From the NCBI RefSeq assembly GCF_000003815.2, contig NC_049984.1, forward strand, positions 22,018,806 to 22,081,706: 62,901 nt of DNA. The letters are read 5' to 3'. Below, in pieces: positions 35,901 through 48,771 of this stretch. Made by a program: the position numbers and the translations under genes. Position 1 is the first letter of the stretch. Each line of letters begins with the position of its first letter. This DNA is from Branchiostoma floridae (taxonomy: Eukaryota; Chordata; Leptocardii; Amphioxiformes; Branchiostomatidae). Under the pieces are notes generated by a model. That model was not told the origin of the DNA, ran no database searches, and worked only from the letters and a program-made list of their open reading frames with translations.

Positions 35901-36695
35901 CATTTTCAGCATAGTTTTTGGACAATTGATGCACGCGTGGATGCCATCCATATGACTAATTGACACGGTCTTAGTAAATGAAAACACTATTTAAGACGTG
36001 AATTAATCTTTTGTCTTCCACCCTTTTTGCATACCACTGCGTCGCCGTAATATCATCGTAATTGCTTGTATTACAAATTAGCGTATTGTTAAGACATAAG
36101 AATAAATAAATAAAATAAAAATAAATAAGAATTATATGTCCATGCATGCGCTATCACCTTGATCTGGTTGTGTTAGCTTCTGCCACACGACTGACACCAT
36201 GAGCGGTAGTGGTGGCACAGAACTCTTTGGTCATCGTCTGTCGACATAGGGAAACAGTGTGAAAACATATGATTGTGCAACATATGATTAACTGCTCATT
36301 AGGTCACGTGTTCTATCTGTATAACGTGACGTCACGGCAGCAGTGGATTGTTCATTCCTTGACAAAGACTGGTGCTGTTCAGTCGAAAATTGGGGTGAGT
36401 CCAATTTTTGTGTTGGATATTACAGTTAAACAAGTTGAAGAATGACTTTTACCAACACAGATGAACTTTCAAGCTAAAGTGCCAAATATGTAATGATGCA
36501 AAATCTTTCAAGACATGTTTTCTCATATACCTTAATGTCTTTTCTCTTCTGTTCTGTGATACTCCCGTCGCCTTCTTTAAGATATTTCTTGAATATCTTC
36601 TGTGCGCGATCCTCCACTGTTTTCTCTATGACTTCAAGGAGCGTCGAATCTATGGGCTGAAGAACCTCCGGGTTTACCTCGTTGGTAGCTGTCAT
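29186..36695 (-). CDS. DEG/ENaC/ASIC-family channel, copy B (4 exons, exon 4/6 fusion)
   Basis: Join of 36695-36531, 36237-36158, 35162-35001 and 32969-29186 gives 1396 aa with no stop. Residues 1-136 are the same as copy A or nearly so: His-Gly, TM1 and the post-TM1 motif. The last exon begins as exon 4 (RLRKSMLRGSRHESLLELDE) and, after an acidic linker ending EEELNI, passes in frame into SPQMCVQSGC from the middle of exon 6. Exon 5, two introns and about 120 exon 6 codons are missing. Both discoidins, the half-kringle, three Cys modules, the kringle, palm/thumb, TM2 with GLS and tail remain. The frame has survived, so it may encode a functional shorter isoform gene. Its two ends resemble copy C and its middle copy A. 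Confidence 0.82.
34554..34989. mobile_element. Inverted-repeat element in copy B intron 3
   Basis: Same element and position as 9101-9536, with only scattered substitutions. Its right arm again stops 12 bp from the exon 3 donor end. Confidence 0.7.
35001..35162 (-). CDS. Copy B exon 3: TM1 and post-TM1 motif
   Basis: 162 bp, same acceptor and donor as copy A and the same encoded peptide. It joins the fused exon 4/6 at phase 2. Confidence 0.9.
36158..36237 (-). CDS. Copy B exon 2: His-Gly motif
   Basis: 80 bp, sequence and splice sites as in copy A (TTTAHGVSRVAE). Confidence 0.87.
36296..36430 (+). repeat. Short CACGTG/TGACGTCA repeat copy (unit B)
   Basis: Counterpart of 10848-10982 in intron 1, essentially unchanged. 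Confidence 0.5.
36531..36695 (-). CDS. Copy B exon 1: cytosolic N-terminus
   Basis: 165 bp with the same 55-residue peptide as copy A and donor GTATATG. Confidence 0.8.
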
Positions 36696-36737
36696 CTTCC
36701 TTCTTAGATGAGAGATTCTGATGCACACAAAGAATTT

Positions 36738-39733
36738 CTTGATTTAAGAATAAATGTGAAAAGCAAAATTATAGGAAATGATGTATGACCTACATATGAT
36801 ACGTTGATGGTGTTATCCCCCTAATGGTATTTCAGGGATTCATTTCCAATAATTTCGATGTATGAATTCATTATAGGCTCTTCTTGAACTGCATGTGCTA
36901 GGTACTGAAGATGTACTATTTTCCGGGAATCTATCATTATGATAACTGATTAATCATGATGGCTACTTACAAATTCATATCATCATACTTCATGCTAGTA
37001 ACTTTTACCTGACATACATGTGGCAGAAGTATAAAATACCGATAATGTACAATTTTAGCCTTTTCCATGTCGAATTCGCTTATTTGCCCAACTGTAGTGT
37101 CATTGGTAGCTACGTATAATTTGCAAATGCCTATGTGTGGCTTCATCCAAGTTACAACATATCAATGCAGGAAACAATTGCTTGATGTCCTAATTGTTAT
37201 TCCTCTACACTCAGTATTGAAATACAACATCAGCAAATTAACAACAATTACTGCTACTTTCTTGTATTGTCCTTAGCTATATAGAACTTCAGGATGAAAT
37301 TAGAGTTCCACGACCTCATACCTTCGCCAATTGATTCTACCCTATACAACTGCTGTATTAATTCTGTTTGTCATTAAAGACCAAGGTGGTACTATAAAAT
37401 CACCCAATAAATTCGGCTAACGTAAACTACCGGGTTCAGTCTACAACAGGCTCTCACACAGTGAACATGGGTGCTGGAGCAGGGCTCATACGTACTCCGT
37501 AGAGTTCAAATAGTTACAGATAGAGTTTTAGTTTGTTTGCACATAAAAAGTAAATTTGTAAGCTTTCTCTAAACAGAAATCATGTGAAGTAATGACCACG
37601 GACATACTAAGCCCAGCCTGAAACTTTGTGGAAGGGAAACATTGGGGCACTGAGATATTATATCCTTGTTGCTGGTGGTGACTGTACAAGTAATTCTACT
37701 CATTCACATTGCAAATACGGTGCTACGATTGCAAGTTCTATTTGTAGACACACAAAATCCAACAGCTCATAACTACTTGAAAAGAAATACAAAGTTGAGA
37801 GGGACTAATCTTTACCAAAATAAATGATCTTATTCTATATAGATACAATGAGGGTCACAGCTCTTATTTCAAAACAAGACACCAAATAGCTTCTGAAAGG
37901 CAAGATACTAAATAGCAATGATACTGACATTCAGTAACTCAGATAAAGGTAGAGAGCAAGATAGTGCAGGAAAGAGTGTAGATGTACTTCTAGACTGAAT
38001 TCAAGGGCACAAGAAATCTGGCAACATTTTGAATTTTCAACAGTGGTCTGATATTTCTTCCTTCAAACTTAATGTTGTAGAAAATATGGTATGGTGTCTT
38101 TAGCCTTGCAGCACGCTTATGTATCGTTTTGCTTTGTTTGACAGCATTTTATTGACAAGTAGTGGAGAAAATTTTTCAAACAGATCTGACAGTTATTATG
38201 CTAATAACTTTTAACGTTATGTCTGAATACCATCCCTTTGTTCCTCGCAGTCGACAATGGCTGGACTCCCCATTGCTTCTAATTAGTTTATGTGGTCTAG
38301 AGGGTCAATTCAGCTTTCAAACCTCCTGTCACAGTTCAGCCGGAAACATCTATATAGTTTTATGGTTATTGCGAATCATGGGTCCAGATTTCTGGTCTTT
38401 AATAAGGTACTCATTTGCACAAACTATATTAGTTTATCATCTCCTTCCCAAACAACAGGCATACATAATCTATGTTAAGGATTAAGGCTTAATCGCATTT
38501 TCTGGTAATTTATGCAAAAAAGGACATAATTGATGTTCAACGATGTTAACCTGTACATAACTCCCAAATGCAAAAAGTATGAAGTTCCTGTTAGTTACCA
38601 CAATGGCATTAAAGCATTTCCTGATTAATCATGCAAATTAGGTCTTTAGTTTGCATAATGTATATCTATAAATATCCTTTTTTTTCTCATTTACAAATAT
38701 CACATGTTGCAATGGTCCTATAATTGAACTGAGCATAATTAGAAAATTTTCTGATTGATTATGCAAATTAGATTAATCTATATGTAATTATATAAAGCAT
38801 CAGGTCAGCTATCTACATACCAAAAATCCTGACAATCCATCAATCCCTCCTTGAGTTATTACCTTTCAAAGTCTGACACTAAACCTGCCCTGCAGTTCTA
38901 AATCAAGCGGCTATAGTGCCCAAATCTATACCACTTACTCTCGGTCCCACGAGCCATCTACCATTTAAAAATCATGACCACAGCATGTCAAAAACTTGAG
39001 ATATTGATCCCAGAAGTTCCGCAGTACCAAAATCTAATCGTTTCCAGTTGTTATCAAGATCAACCCACATACCAAATATCAATACAGTCCATCCAGGCGT
39101 TCTCCAGTTATGCCGGTGTTCTACACACATACATACATACATAGATAAATACAAACGTACTCACGCTACCCAAAATATAACATTCTTGGCGAATTCTTGG
39201 CGAAGGTAATCAATCTTACAGTTCCAAGCAACAACACTAGGGGATCCAAACCAACATTACTTACCCTTTCAATCACTTAAGAATCGTTGCCATAGCAGAA
39301 CTTTTAATTGAGATCAGGGCTCAAGTGGAACTCACGTCACAGTACAATAGAGTCACAAGCAGGTACAGTAGAGAACTTCCTTTACACCTATTCACATACC
39401 ATAGCAATGAGCAAAAAGCTTCTTTAGAAAAGTCACTAGTTGAATCATTACTTTCATATAAATTTTGGATAGATCCCAGGAACTGAATTACACAAAAAAC
39501 TAAAACCACGCCTGCCGTTAACTTTCCTGTCTCCGTGGTAGGGATCCTCTTCACTTTACTACATTGTGTACCTAGCTGACAGTGGCACACACACCGCACG
39601 CCTCAGAGCGCATTGTGGACTACATCTACCGAAAGCCCAAACTCAACACGGAGAGCAAGCATTACCGTGTTCGGAAATCCTCTTTCATCTCGCTTGAAAT
39701 CAGCCAGAACACCCACAACGTTAGAACAACGGG
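36738..39733. other. Intergenic DNA upstream of copy B
   Basis: Counterpart of 11290-14285, including the probable TACCTTCGCCAA-ended element (about 37320-39210) and the TACA microsatellite near 39130. No gene is supported. Confidence 0.45.
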
Positions 39734-39790
39734 ACGATCTAGACTTCCTGACCTACTTAATAATTAAGTAGGTCAGGAAGTCTAGATCGT
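39734..39790. repeat. 57-bp perfect palindrome (unit B)
   Basis: Arms 39734-39761 and 39763-39790 around a central A, identical to the unit A palindrome with no mismatch in either arm. Confidence 0.9.
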
Positions 39791-41316
39791 TAGAAGTTAA
39801 TTGATATTTGTTTAGAAAATTTCAGTTTAGTTAATCCACGTTTTCAACATGCTACTATATGTACAGAATTGTCAGGAATTGACAGGAATTGTCTATTACC
39901 GCCTGCTTGTAAGGAAACTTTTGTAACTTATATATAGTGACTTGGTATGTGAACTGAAGGCGGGAGACTTTGATGCACCTCTGTTAAATACATCTAGCGT
40001 ATCAAGTCTAATGTATGCAGACGACCTCGTTTTACTATCAACTAGCCAAAATGGCCTTCAAAATGTAATAAATACTCTAGGTCGCTACTGCAACAAATAG
40101 AAATTATCAGTGAACCTAACTAAGACAAATTTCCAAATCTCAAATTCCATTTACTCAACAAAGACATAGAAATAGTTTCCTCCAACTGTTATTTAGGAGT
40201 GGTGTTTACAGCCGGGTGCAATTTCACCACAGCAATGAAAGCACTGCAAAAAAAAGGCTGCCAGGGCTTGGTTCAGCATCAAAACAACCCTGGGTGACTG
40301 CAATCCTTCAGTGTCCGTGTATTCTAAACTATTTGATGCCTGCGTAGTCCCAATATTAACTTACGGTGCGGAGGTATGGGGCAAGAAGGGGTTAAATGAC
40401 AAGTCTCCCATTGAACAACTTCATCTTAAGTTTTGCAATTCAATATTTGGCGTAAGAAAAAATGCGAGTAACCTTGCAACAAGGGCAGAACTTGGAAGGT
40501 ACCCTCTGTGGATCGAAGTGTATACAAGATTGTATTCGTATTACAAAAGATTAGTTAAAGAAGTACCAACAAGTAACCTACAATTTGAAGCTCTCTGTGT
40601 ACAACAGGACCTACATAAACGTAACATACCATGCTGGCTATCCAATGTTAGTAAAATCCTGGAGGAGTCAGGTTTTGCGTACCTATTGCTTAACAGTGAT
40701 CGCAACACATCATTCGCTCAGGCCGAAGTAAAACAAAGACTAAAAGACAACTTTGTTCAAAACTTCTACTCAGATCTTAACTCTCCTGGCACGAAGGAAA
40801 ATCAGAAAATTTAAACACTCGTATGAAAGAGAAAAATACCTAAATATAGCAAATTTTAGCTATCGCCGAGCAATGACCAAACTAAGGATCAGCGATCACC
40901 CACTGGAAATTGAAGCTGGTAGATATAACCAAACTCCTCCTGATGATAGACTATGTGTATTTTGCAATAAGAGTCTCATGTATGTAGAAAACGAAGTACA
41001 CTTTGTCCTTGAGTGTTCACTGTACAAAGATCTGCGAAACGCACTCGTTAATGCTACACAAGTGGATAAAAAATATGCGCACCTAACGAAGGAAGATCTG
41101 TTCAAATACCTTATGTCATCATCTAACTACGATATACTGGAAAAACTCTGTAAGTTTGTCGACACATGCTTTCAGAAGAGAGAAGAAGCACGTACTTTTT
41201 AGTATATGTATAGTTTTCCGTTTACTCCCTTTAATTTGGCTGTGTACCAATCTGACTGCATTTAGACCCAATTGGGCATGAATATGCAATAAACTTCATT
41301 GTCATTGTCATTATAT
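39791..41316 (+). mobile_element. Degenerate non-LTR retrotransposon 3' portion (unit B)
   Basis: Same insertion as 14343-15893. The YADD region is damaged by a stop and a small deletion, but two long overlapping frames (about 40311-40814 and 40753-41202) keep the C-terminal region from KLFDACVVPILTYGAEVWG to the end, with CVFCNK...HFVLECSLY as a Cys/His motif. The tail (ATTGTC)n is shorter than in unit A. Confidence 0.75.
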
Positions 41317-42769
41317 TTAGACAGTGTTTGCAAAACGGACGTTTGGCTAATATACACAGTCAAACCGGAGAGCTCCATGTTCATCCATTCTACATTGATA
41401 CGGCGTTGTGCCAGTCAAATGTTAAAGAAGTGTGCTATGACACTGTTTAGCTAATGGGATGGATCAAGGTGAGCCGTAAAAAAAGACAATCACAAATAAA
41501 TGGACCAATAATTTGCAAATGCCACAGCGTTTGCTATCATATCATTTTACAATGCACAGAATATATCGGTGTTGATATGAAAAAAACTTGTAGATGTGGA
41601 AATGTATAAACATTATGCAGGTCTAAGGTCTTGCTGCACCACAGGCTGTTGTTTCCATCAATGTAACTTGGTCAGATGGTGACGCGGTAAACCCTCCGAG
41701 AATAATACGTTCTTTGTTGACCAGTGAATAGACTGTTTTGCAGTACTAGCTTTGTTGTACGTCGGAATTCCACGCTGGTCACCCTTAAGATTAGGTCAAG
41801 AGATCAGCGTTTTTTCTTCAACAGTACCCCCACCTGCAAAATGTTGTCAGCTTATCAAAAGAACACTCCCCAACACCGCCGCCAAACAAAGTCCTTCACC
41901 CCACCCAGGTGTAAACATTGGTACAAAAATGAATAAATTGCTATGGAAGTGGTCACACGGTTCAGGATGGGTTCATAACAAAGGGGTTCCATTACAAGCG
42001 TAAAAGTACGCCAGCAGACGAGGGCGGCGTTTAAAAACGTATGAAGTGCGAGGAAAGAATGTTTGAACTGGATAATAAGACTACGCTCAGGAACAGCGCA
42101 AACACTTCTGGCTGGTAATGTTACACCTTGCTCTTAGCCTGCTGTCAATGTTGTCGAAACGGTCTAGATCCCATACATAAACAGAGCCAGCGAGAAAACG
42201 TTCCCATGTTCATTTCTCTAGTAGCAGTACTTGTTATCTAAAAGTAAAAAAAAAAGGGATGAGTTGAAAAAGAAGAATATATTTTGGAGGATTCATTTTC
42301 ATAGTAACATAGATGTTTATGTTGAGATGGAGTATTTTTCTAGGTCACCCATGATAGGTTATCCCTGTGCTGGACCGAAAAAGATCCTGACTTTCAATGC
42401 TTCCTATTTAAGCATGATTGATTATAATCATCAGCAAAATTGATAAACTCGGCTTAATGTTTTGGCCATGCATAAACCATCATAATCACCATCGGCAGTA
42501 TTCGGGTTTGTAAAATGTAAAACATACCAACAAACAAACATACAGTGAGCGGTAATCGCTCGTGTTCGAGCATTTAAATTTCGTGTCAGATAAGCTTCAG
42601 TTATTACTAAACGAAAGAAAAGTCTGAATAAGTAATCATGACTGATATATCATAATACAATCAACATTCTAGCAGTTGATCGGATTAACCATTTTGCTTG
42701 GCAAGACAACCTTTTGGAATAATATGTGATGTAATTATAAGAAAGAAGAATACAACAATAACAAGACTC
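41317..42769. other. Intergenic DNA, no gene recognised
   Basis: Counterpart of 15894-17294; no coding signal or nameable repeat seen. Confidence 0.4.
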
Positions 42770-43110
42770 GACTATGCTGACATTATTAGTCTGGGATCGC
42801 ATTACCGTATCTGATCAAATGATTCTGGAATCTGTCCAGTATCAAACCACCAGGATAATCGTTGTCCACTTCGGACTACCTTATCCCTCGTACGAAAGTC
42901 GCTACGCCGAGAACTATGATCTCTACCGTCACTAGAGTACGGAAGCGAGTTCCACACTTCTGTAACCATGTACAAACTATTGAATGGACGCTGCCCTCTA
43001 CACCTGCAAAGTTTACTCTTTAGGCACGGGCGCCGGCCATCGAATACCACTACCCCCGAAGGAAAAGTGAACATTTGACTACCCTTGCATGCAAGACTAC
43101 CCCTGCTATG
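42770..43110 (+). mobile_element. Relic of a non-LTR reverse transcriptase C-terminus (unit B)
   Basis: Same relic as 17295-17650, with LDYAD and LESVQYQTTRII visible before frameshifts. Confidence 0.55.
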
Positions 43111-43443
43111 CATTGCTTGCATAACATAATACGTAACAAGTCTAGTACGGGAAAATAAACTCCATTATCTGTAAACGCACATTGTCTATTCTACCTTGTG
43201 TAGTTACCATGGCTAGCACTTCATAGTTGACTCCAACTAATTTTGTAGGTCTGGTTGTATTTCTTTTGATACAGCCGAATAAATCACAGAATATTATCAT
43301 GACTCAATGAAAGTAGAATTCATAAAAAAGTGAAAGTTTAGCTCACTGAAGAGCTAATCGTCCACTTGTAACACAAAAAAGAGGTACCATTGAACAATAT
43401 TCACATGTTCGTTGTACCGGGGAAGTGCCCACTGCTCTTATTA

Positions 43444-43590
43444 GTATGATAAAAAGTGGACCGCGGTTTTAACGCCCCGTCCTAAGGACTGGAACACTTT
43501 CCAGTAGCGTGTAAATCGGGTGAAGCGACACAGCCGGGATTCGAACCCCTCGACCTTTTCGGTAAGGAGGCAAGGCAACGCACTAGAAAC
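43444..43590 (-). mobile_element. tRNA-derived SINE relic (unit B)
   Basis: B-box GGGGTTCGAATCCCGG and the same SINE body and tail as 17970-18119. Confidence 0.6.
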
Positions 43591-44079
43591 ATTATAGACA
43601 TGGCAAAAATTTTGATAGCCTTTTCTTACCTTAAAGAACGAAACTGTGTATCCGCCAGACTTCAGACTCCGTTGTTTGTGTGACCACCCTCTGGGCCCTA
43701 AAGCGGCAAGTGCAAATCGTCATCACCGGAAGCACTGTGTTACGTAATCCGGAAATACGTCAAGGTGAAAGTATTCCCCGAGATGACAGTACACGTGTGG
43801 ACAGGGAAACGAAGAATTCAACAGACTTGAACTTTTGAGTATCTTAAGGTTTTCCGATATTCTTTTGAGATTTGATTGTTCGTGTGATGCAATTGTGAAT
43901 GTGAAAGGGTCGATTTTGTTCTTTCATAGTATTTAGAATGTCTTTAGAAAACATTATTGAAATGCCCGTAGAAACTACCTTGAACCACACCCATAAAGTG
44001 AGAGATAACGATACAAAGGGTTACCTTTTGTTTCCAGTAGGAGTTCTTTAACTCAGTAAATACATTCATTTGCACACCC

Positions 44080-45281
44080 ATGTCCAGTATCAGGTTGAAG
44101 TGCACGAAGTTGTCCTAACTTCAGTTAGGTGGTAGAAGTTGTCCAAAGTTGTCCGAAGTTACGACGTCATCCTAACCATTACGTCCACACCATGTCCAGT
44201 ATCAGGGTGAAGTGCACGAAGTTGTCCGAAGTTCAGTTAGGTGGTAGAAGTTGTCCAAAGTTGTCCGAAGTTACGACGTCATCCTAACCATTACGTCATC
44301 CTAACTTTGGACAGTCAGCCGGGTGGTGTGCGAAGTTGTCCAAAGTTATGACGACATCCTTACCATTACGTCATCCTAACTTTGGACAGTCAGTCGGGTG
44401 GTGTGCCAAGTTGTCCGAAGTTGTCCAAAGTTATGACGTCATCCTAACCATTACGTCATCCTTACTTGGGACAGTCAGCCGGGTGGTGTACGAAGTTGTC
44501 CGAAGTTGTCCGAAGTTATGACATCATCCTAACCATTACGTCATCCAAACTTTGTACAGCCAACCGGGTGGTGTAGGAATTTTTCGGAAGTTATGAACGT
44601 AAATAGATCGAGGATCTACATAGTCTGTGTTTTTCGTGTGATATAACTAGCCGTCACCTATCAGTGGGAGTACGAATGCGTAACTTAGTTATTTCTTGTG
44701 GGAGTAAGAATTTACTTTTTTAATATTTATATAAATATTTCAAACAGAATTGTACATATGTGCGCGTATCCTGTGCATTATATTTACATATATTTAAAGT
44801 TTTCGCTATCTAACTTTGCACAACTTCGTACACTTGTTGACCTTCACTGCCCACTGTCCGAAGTTAGATGACGTCACGTAACTTTGCACAACTTCGGACA
44901 ACTTCGGACACGTGCCACCCTACCCTGCATACTGTCCGAGGTTAGATGAAGACACGTAACTTTGCACAACTTTGTATAACTTCGTACACATGCCACCCTA
45001 CCCCTCCTACTGTACGAAGTTAGATGACGTCACGTAACTTTGCACAACTTTGGACAACTTCGTACACATGCCACTCTACCCCACCTACTGTCCGAAGCTA
45101 GATGACGTCACGTAACTTTGCACAACTTCGGACAACTTCGCACACTTGCAACCCTACCCTAATAAAATATTTGACGTCATCGTTGACTCCTGATACGGCC
45201 TCAAAGCCAGTAGGAAACTGTTGTAACTTCGTACAACTTCGTACACACTAACTTCGTGCACTTCACCCTGATACTGGACAT
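44080..45281. mobile_element. Fold-back element with internal tandem repeats, unit B
   Basis: The left end ATGTCCAGTATCAGG, then TGAAGTGCACGAAGTT, is mirrored at the right end by AACTTCGTGCACTTCACC then CTGATACTGGACAT. The left half holds tandem units of about 88 bp with GAAGTTGTCC and CATTACGTCATCC words. The right half holds about 82-bp units with ACTTTGCACAACTTCGGAC and TGACGTCACG. The two halves are roughly complementary, so the whole could fold into a long hairpin. No coding sequence. Confidence 0.7.
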
Positions 45282-45546
45282 AGCTCCATTTGCACAGCAA
45301 CGTTGAATACCTTGGACCCACAAAGTGACCCAAAGTCTTTGAATATATCAACCCACCGCATATGACACTTGTTATGGAAGGCTGGTAGTACTGTCAGCGG
45401 CTAAACAGCAATGGCACCGGCTTGGCTAAGTGGGGCCGTTTCGGTGGTATCGTGTTGTAAAAAGCACCATAAGGTTTGAAACAGACGAAGGCATTCATGC
45501 AATACTGTGTAAACAAGAGACCTTACTCAATGAGCCGCTGATATAC

Positions 45547-47144
45547 AACCGTATGGGGTCACTTTTCGGTTACCGACGGGTTCGCTTAGCGGTTATTCAA
45601 AGCGAAACTTCATTCGCTTTCAAGCCATGTAGAAAAAAAAAACCAAGTAATTTTTAGTACTCAAATTGCTTTCTGTCAACTCGTTACGGGTTTTACTATG
45701 GGATTCAAGTGATGAAAGTAACGCACACTTTGTTTAAGATTCTGGAAGTTCCACCGTATGGGGTCGCTTTTTGGTTACCGAAGGGTTCGCTTAGCGGTTA
45801 TTCCAGGCGAAACTTCATTCGCTTTCAAGCCACGTAGAAAAAAAAACTAAGTAATTTTTAGTACTCAAATTGCTTTCTTTCAACTCGTTACGGGTTATAC
45901 TATGCCATTCAAGTGATCAAAGTAACGCAAGCTTTGTTGAAGATTCTGGAAGTTCGATCGTGTGGGGTCGCTTTTTCGGTTACCGAAGGGTTCGCTTAGC
46001 TGTTACCGTAGGTGAAACTTCATTCGCTTTCAAGCCCTGTAGAAAAGTTAGGAAGTAATTTTTAGTACTCAAATTACTTTTTGTATTCTCGTTACGCATT
46101 TTACTATGGACTTTAAGTGATGAAAGTAACGCACACTTTCTGGAAGTTCGATCGTGTGGGGTCGCTTTTTCGGTTACCGAAGGGTTCGCTTAGCGGTTAC
46201 CGTAGGTGAAACTTCATTCGCTTTCAAGCCCTGTAGAAAAGTTAGGAAGTAATTTTTAGTACTAAAATTACTTTTTGTATTCTCGTTACGCATTTTACAA
46301 TGGACTTTAAGTGATTAAAGTAACGCACACTTTGTTTAAGATTCTGGAAGTTCCACCGTATGGGGTCGCTTTTTGGTTACCGACGGGTTCGCTTAGCGGT
46401 TATTCCAGGCGAAACTTCATTCGCTTTCAAGCCATGTAAAAAAAAAAAAACTAAGTAATTTTTCCGTCAACTCGTTACGGGTTTTACTATGGGATTCAAG
46501 TGATGACAGTAACGCACACTTTGTTTAAGATTCTGGAAGTTCGATGGTGTGGGGTCGCTTTTTCGGTTACTGAAGGGTTCGCTTAGCGGTTACCGTAGGT
46601 GAAACTTCATTCGCTTTCAAGCCCTGTAGAAAAGTTAGGAAGTAATTTTTAGTACTCAAATTACTTTTTGTATTCTCGTTACGCATTTTACAATGGACTT
46701 TAAGTGATTAAAGTAACGCACACTTTGCTTAAGATTCTGGAAGTTCCACCGTATGGGGTCGCCTTTTGGTTACCGAAGGGTTCGCTTAGCGGTTATTCCA
46801 GGCGAAACTTCATTCGCTTTCAAGCCATGTAAAAAAAAAAAAAAACTAAGTAATTTTTCCGTCAACTCGTTACGGGTTTTACTATGGGATTCAAGTGATG
46901 ACAGTAACGCACACTTTGTTTAAGATTCTGGAAGTTCGATGGTGTGGGGTCGCTTTTTCGGTTACTGAAGGGTTCGCTTAGCGGTTACCGTAGGTGAAAC
47001 TTCATTCGCTTTCAAGCCCTGTAGAAAAGTTAGGAAGTAATTTTTAGTACTCAAATTACTTTTTGTCTTCTCGTTACGCATTTTACTATGGACTTCAAGT
47101 GATAAAAGTAACGCACACTTTGTTTAAGATTCTGGAAGTTCCAC
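45547..47144. repeat. Satellite array of about 204-bp monomers, unit B (about 8 copies)
   Basis: Eight monomers of the same two types as 20270-24774, with the same entry and exit points. The two arrays differ by about eleven monomers and by the retrotransposon present only in A. Confidence 0.9.
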
Positions 47145-47823
47145 GATGACCAAGAATACCCGCTACAGCGACGAGCTCTATTGAACAAGTAAACCTAGTA
47201 TAGTAGACGAGCGAGTAAAACTGAACTAACAGCTCTACGCAATATATTTATGAATACAGACACTTGGTTCATGTTACCTTCGAAGGAGACTAGTCTTATC
47301 AAAACAATTGTTCATTGAAACCTCTTAGATAAGAAAGTTTGTGCGAATTTTAATGTGACATTATTACTTTACCAGGGGACTACATGTCCCGCTCTCCAAG
47401 CAGAGGTTGGTAGAGAACCTTATGATATTTTTGTCATGTGCCGGTAGGATCATTAACTAGCGGGAAAATAGGGACACATGAGAGAAAGGTCACGATTTTC
47501 TCAACCAAGTCGTGCCTGCTTCCGGCTGTGGTTAAGCTTACTTTTTTCGGTACGATTTGGGGTCTTACAGTTTCATCAGCAGTACCATTCTTTGTATTCA
47601 ACCTTTTAACCAACTTGATATAAAAAAGAATGTGTTATTTTGCACAACACACCTTGCCCCTGCAGAAGAGATGAGGAAACCGTTTCCCACCGACACTTGA
47701 GGAAATGATCCTCAACTACCGCCTTCCCCGTGACGAGTGCCTTTCTTTGGAAGTGCTTGCTGACCACCAACTTTAATAAAACAAATTTTCAGGCATCATT
47801 TTACTCACATTGTTATTTCATAA
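47145..47823. other. Intergenic DNA with a weak retrotransposon relic (unit B)
   Basis: Matches 24775-25445; the Cys/His relic lies near 47650-47710. The GTTATTTCATAATAAC empty site for the unit A insertion is at its right end. Confidence 0.35.
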
Positions 47824-47940
47824 TAACAGTTGAGCACAACCACATCACACGATAACTTGTCCAGTCAAGTATACGCCCATATATAATAGAACATATTTTA
47901 TATTTTTACAATCACATTACATATGATTGTACCCAAAACA

Positions 47941-48771
47941 CAGTCAAACCTGTCCGAGCGACCGCCTGTTCTCAGCGACCACTTGGCCATTTCGACCGCT
48001 TTTTCTCGGTGCCAATTTTTTTTCCCATTGACGTAAGCATTAAGCGACCTTTTCTCAACGACCACCTGGCCAACGCAACCACGACCGGCCCAAATTGGGA
48101 CCCATAACGACCGCATCATTTTCAACATTGAGGTTTTCATCGATTTTTGATGATTACTGGCGCGATTTTATGCCGAAATCGGCCAGTTTGCGTCGGATTT
48201 TGATTGCCATTACAATGTTATGTTTAGAATAAGGATGGCGGCGGTCAATGGGTGGGTAAATGGGGCAGTCTACTGTAATATGGGAGGAAATTTCGTTGTA
48301 AGAAAATCCGACTTTAGTTGTTACAGACTTTTTTTTCTAAATCTATATCATTATAAAGTAAACGAATGCTGAAACGTATATAGCCTCATGCTTTTTAAAG
48401 AAAGATCTGTGTAGTGCTTTTGTCCACCTGTACTGTACATTCACCCGCGTGGGTAAGTACGCTATCGGGACGTACCGGGCAACGAATTCGAAAGGTGCAC
48501 CGTAGATATTTCAGATATGGCGATCAAGAACACAGCGACGCATAAATGCCTGTATAGTAACTGACAGCATCAAAGTTCTCTTACTGTCTAAAACGTTAGT
48601 GTACAAATATTGAGCTTGAAAACACTGTATCGTATAAAAGCTTGGGGTTAAATTTACAATTTACAGTTTGCATCGGGCATGTTTTGAGTCGATACTCTTC
48701 TCAGCGACCACCTGCCCAAATTGACCGCTTTTTCCGGTCCCCTGGGTGGTCGTATTGGGCAGGTTTTACTG
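47941..48771. mobile_element. Pogo/Tigger-like MITE (unit B)
   Basis: 831 bp with ends CAGTCAAACCTGTCCGAGCG and, reverse-complemented at the right, CAGTAAAACCTGCCCAATAC, both followed by GACC-rich subterminal words. These resemble Tigger/pogo termini. The flanks are CA on both sides (TA at the left in unit A), so the TA duplication has probably decayed. No transposase. Confidence 0.6.
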
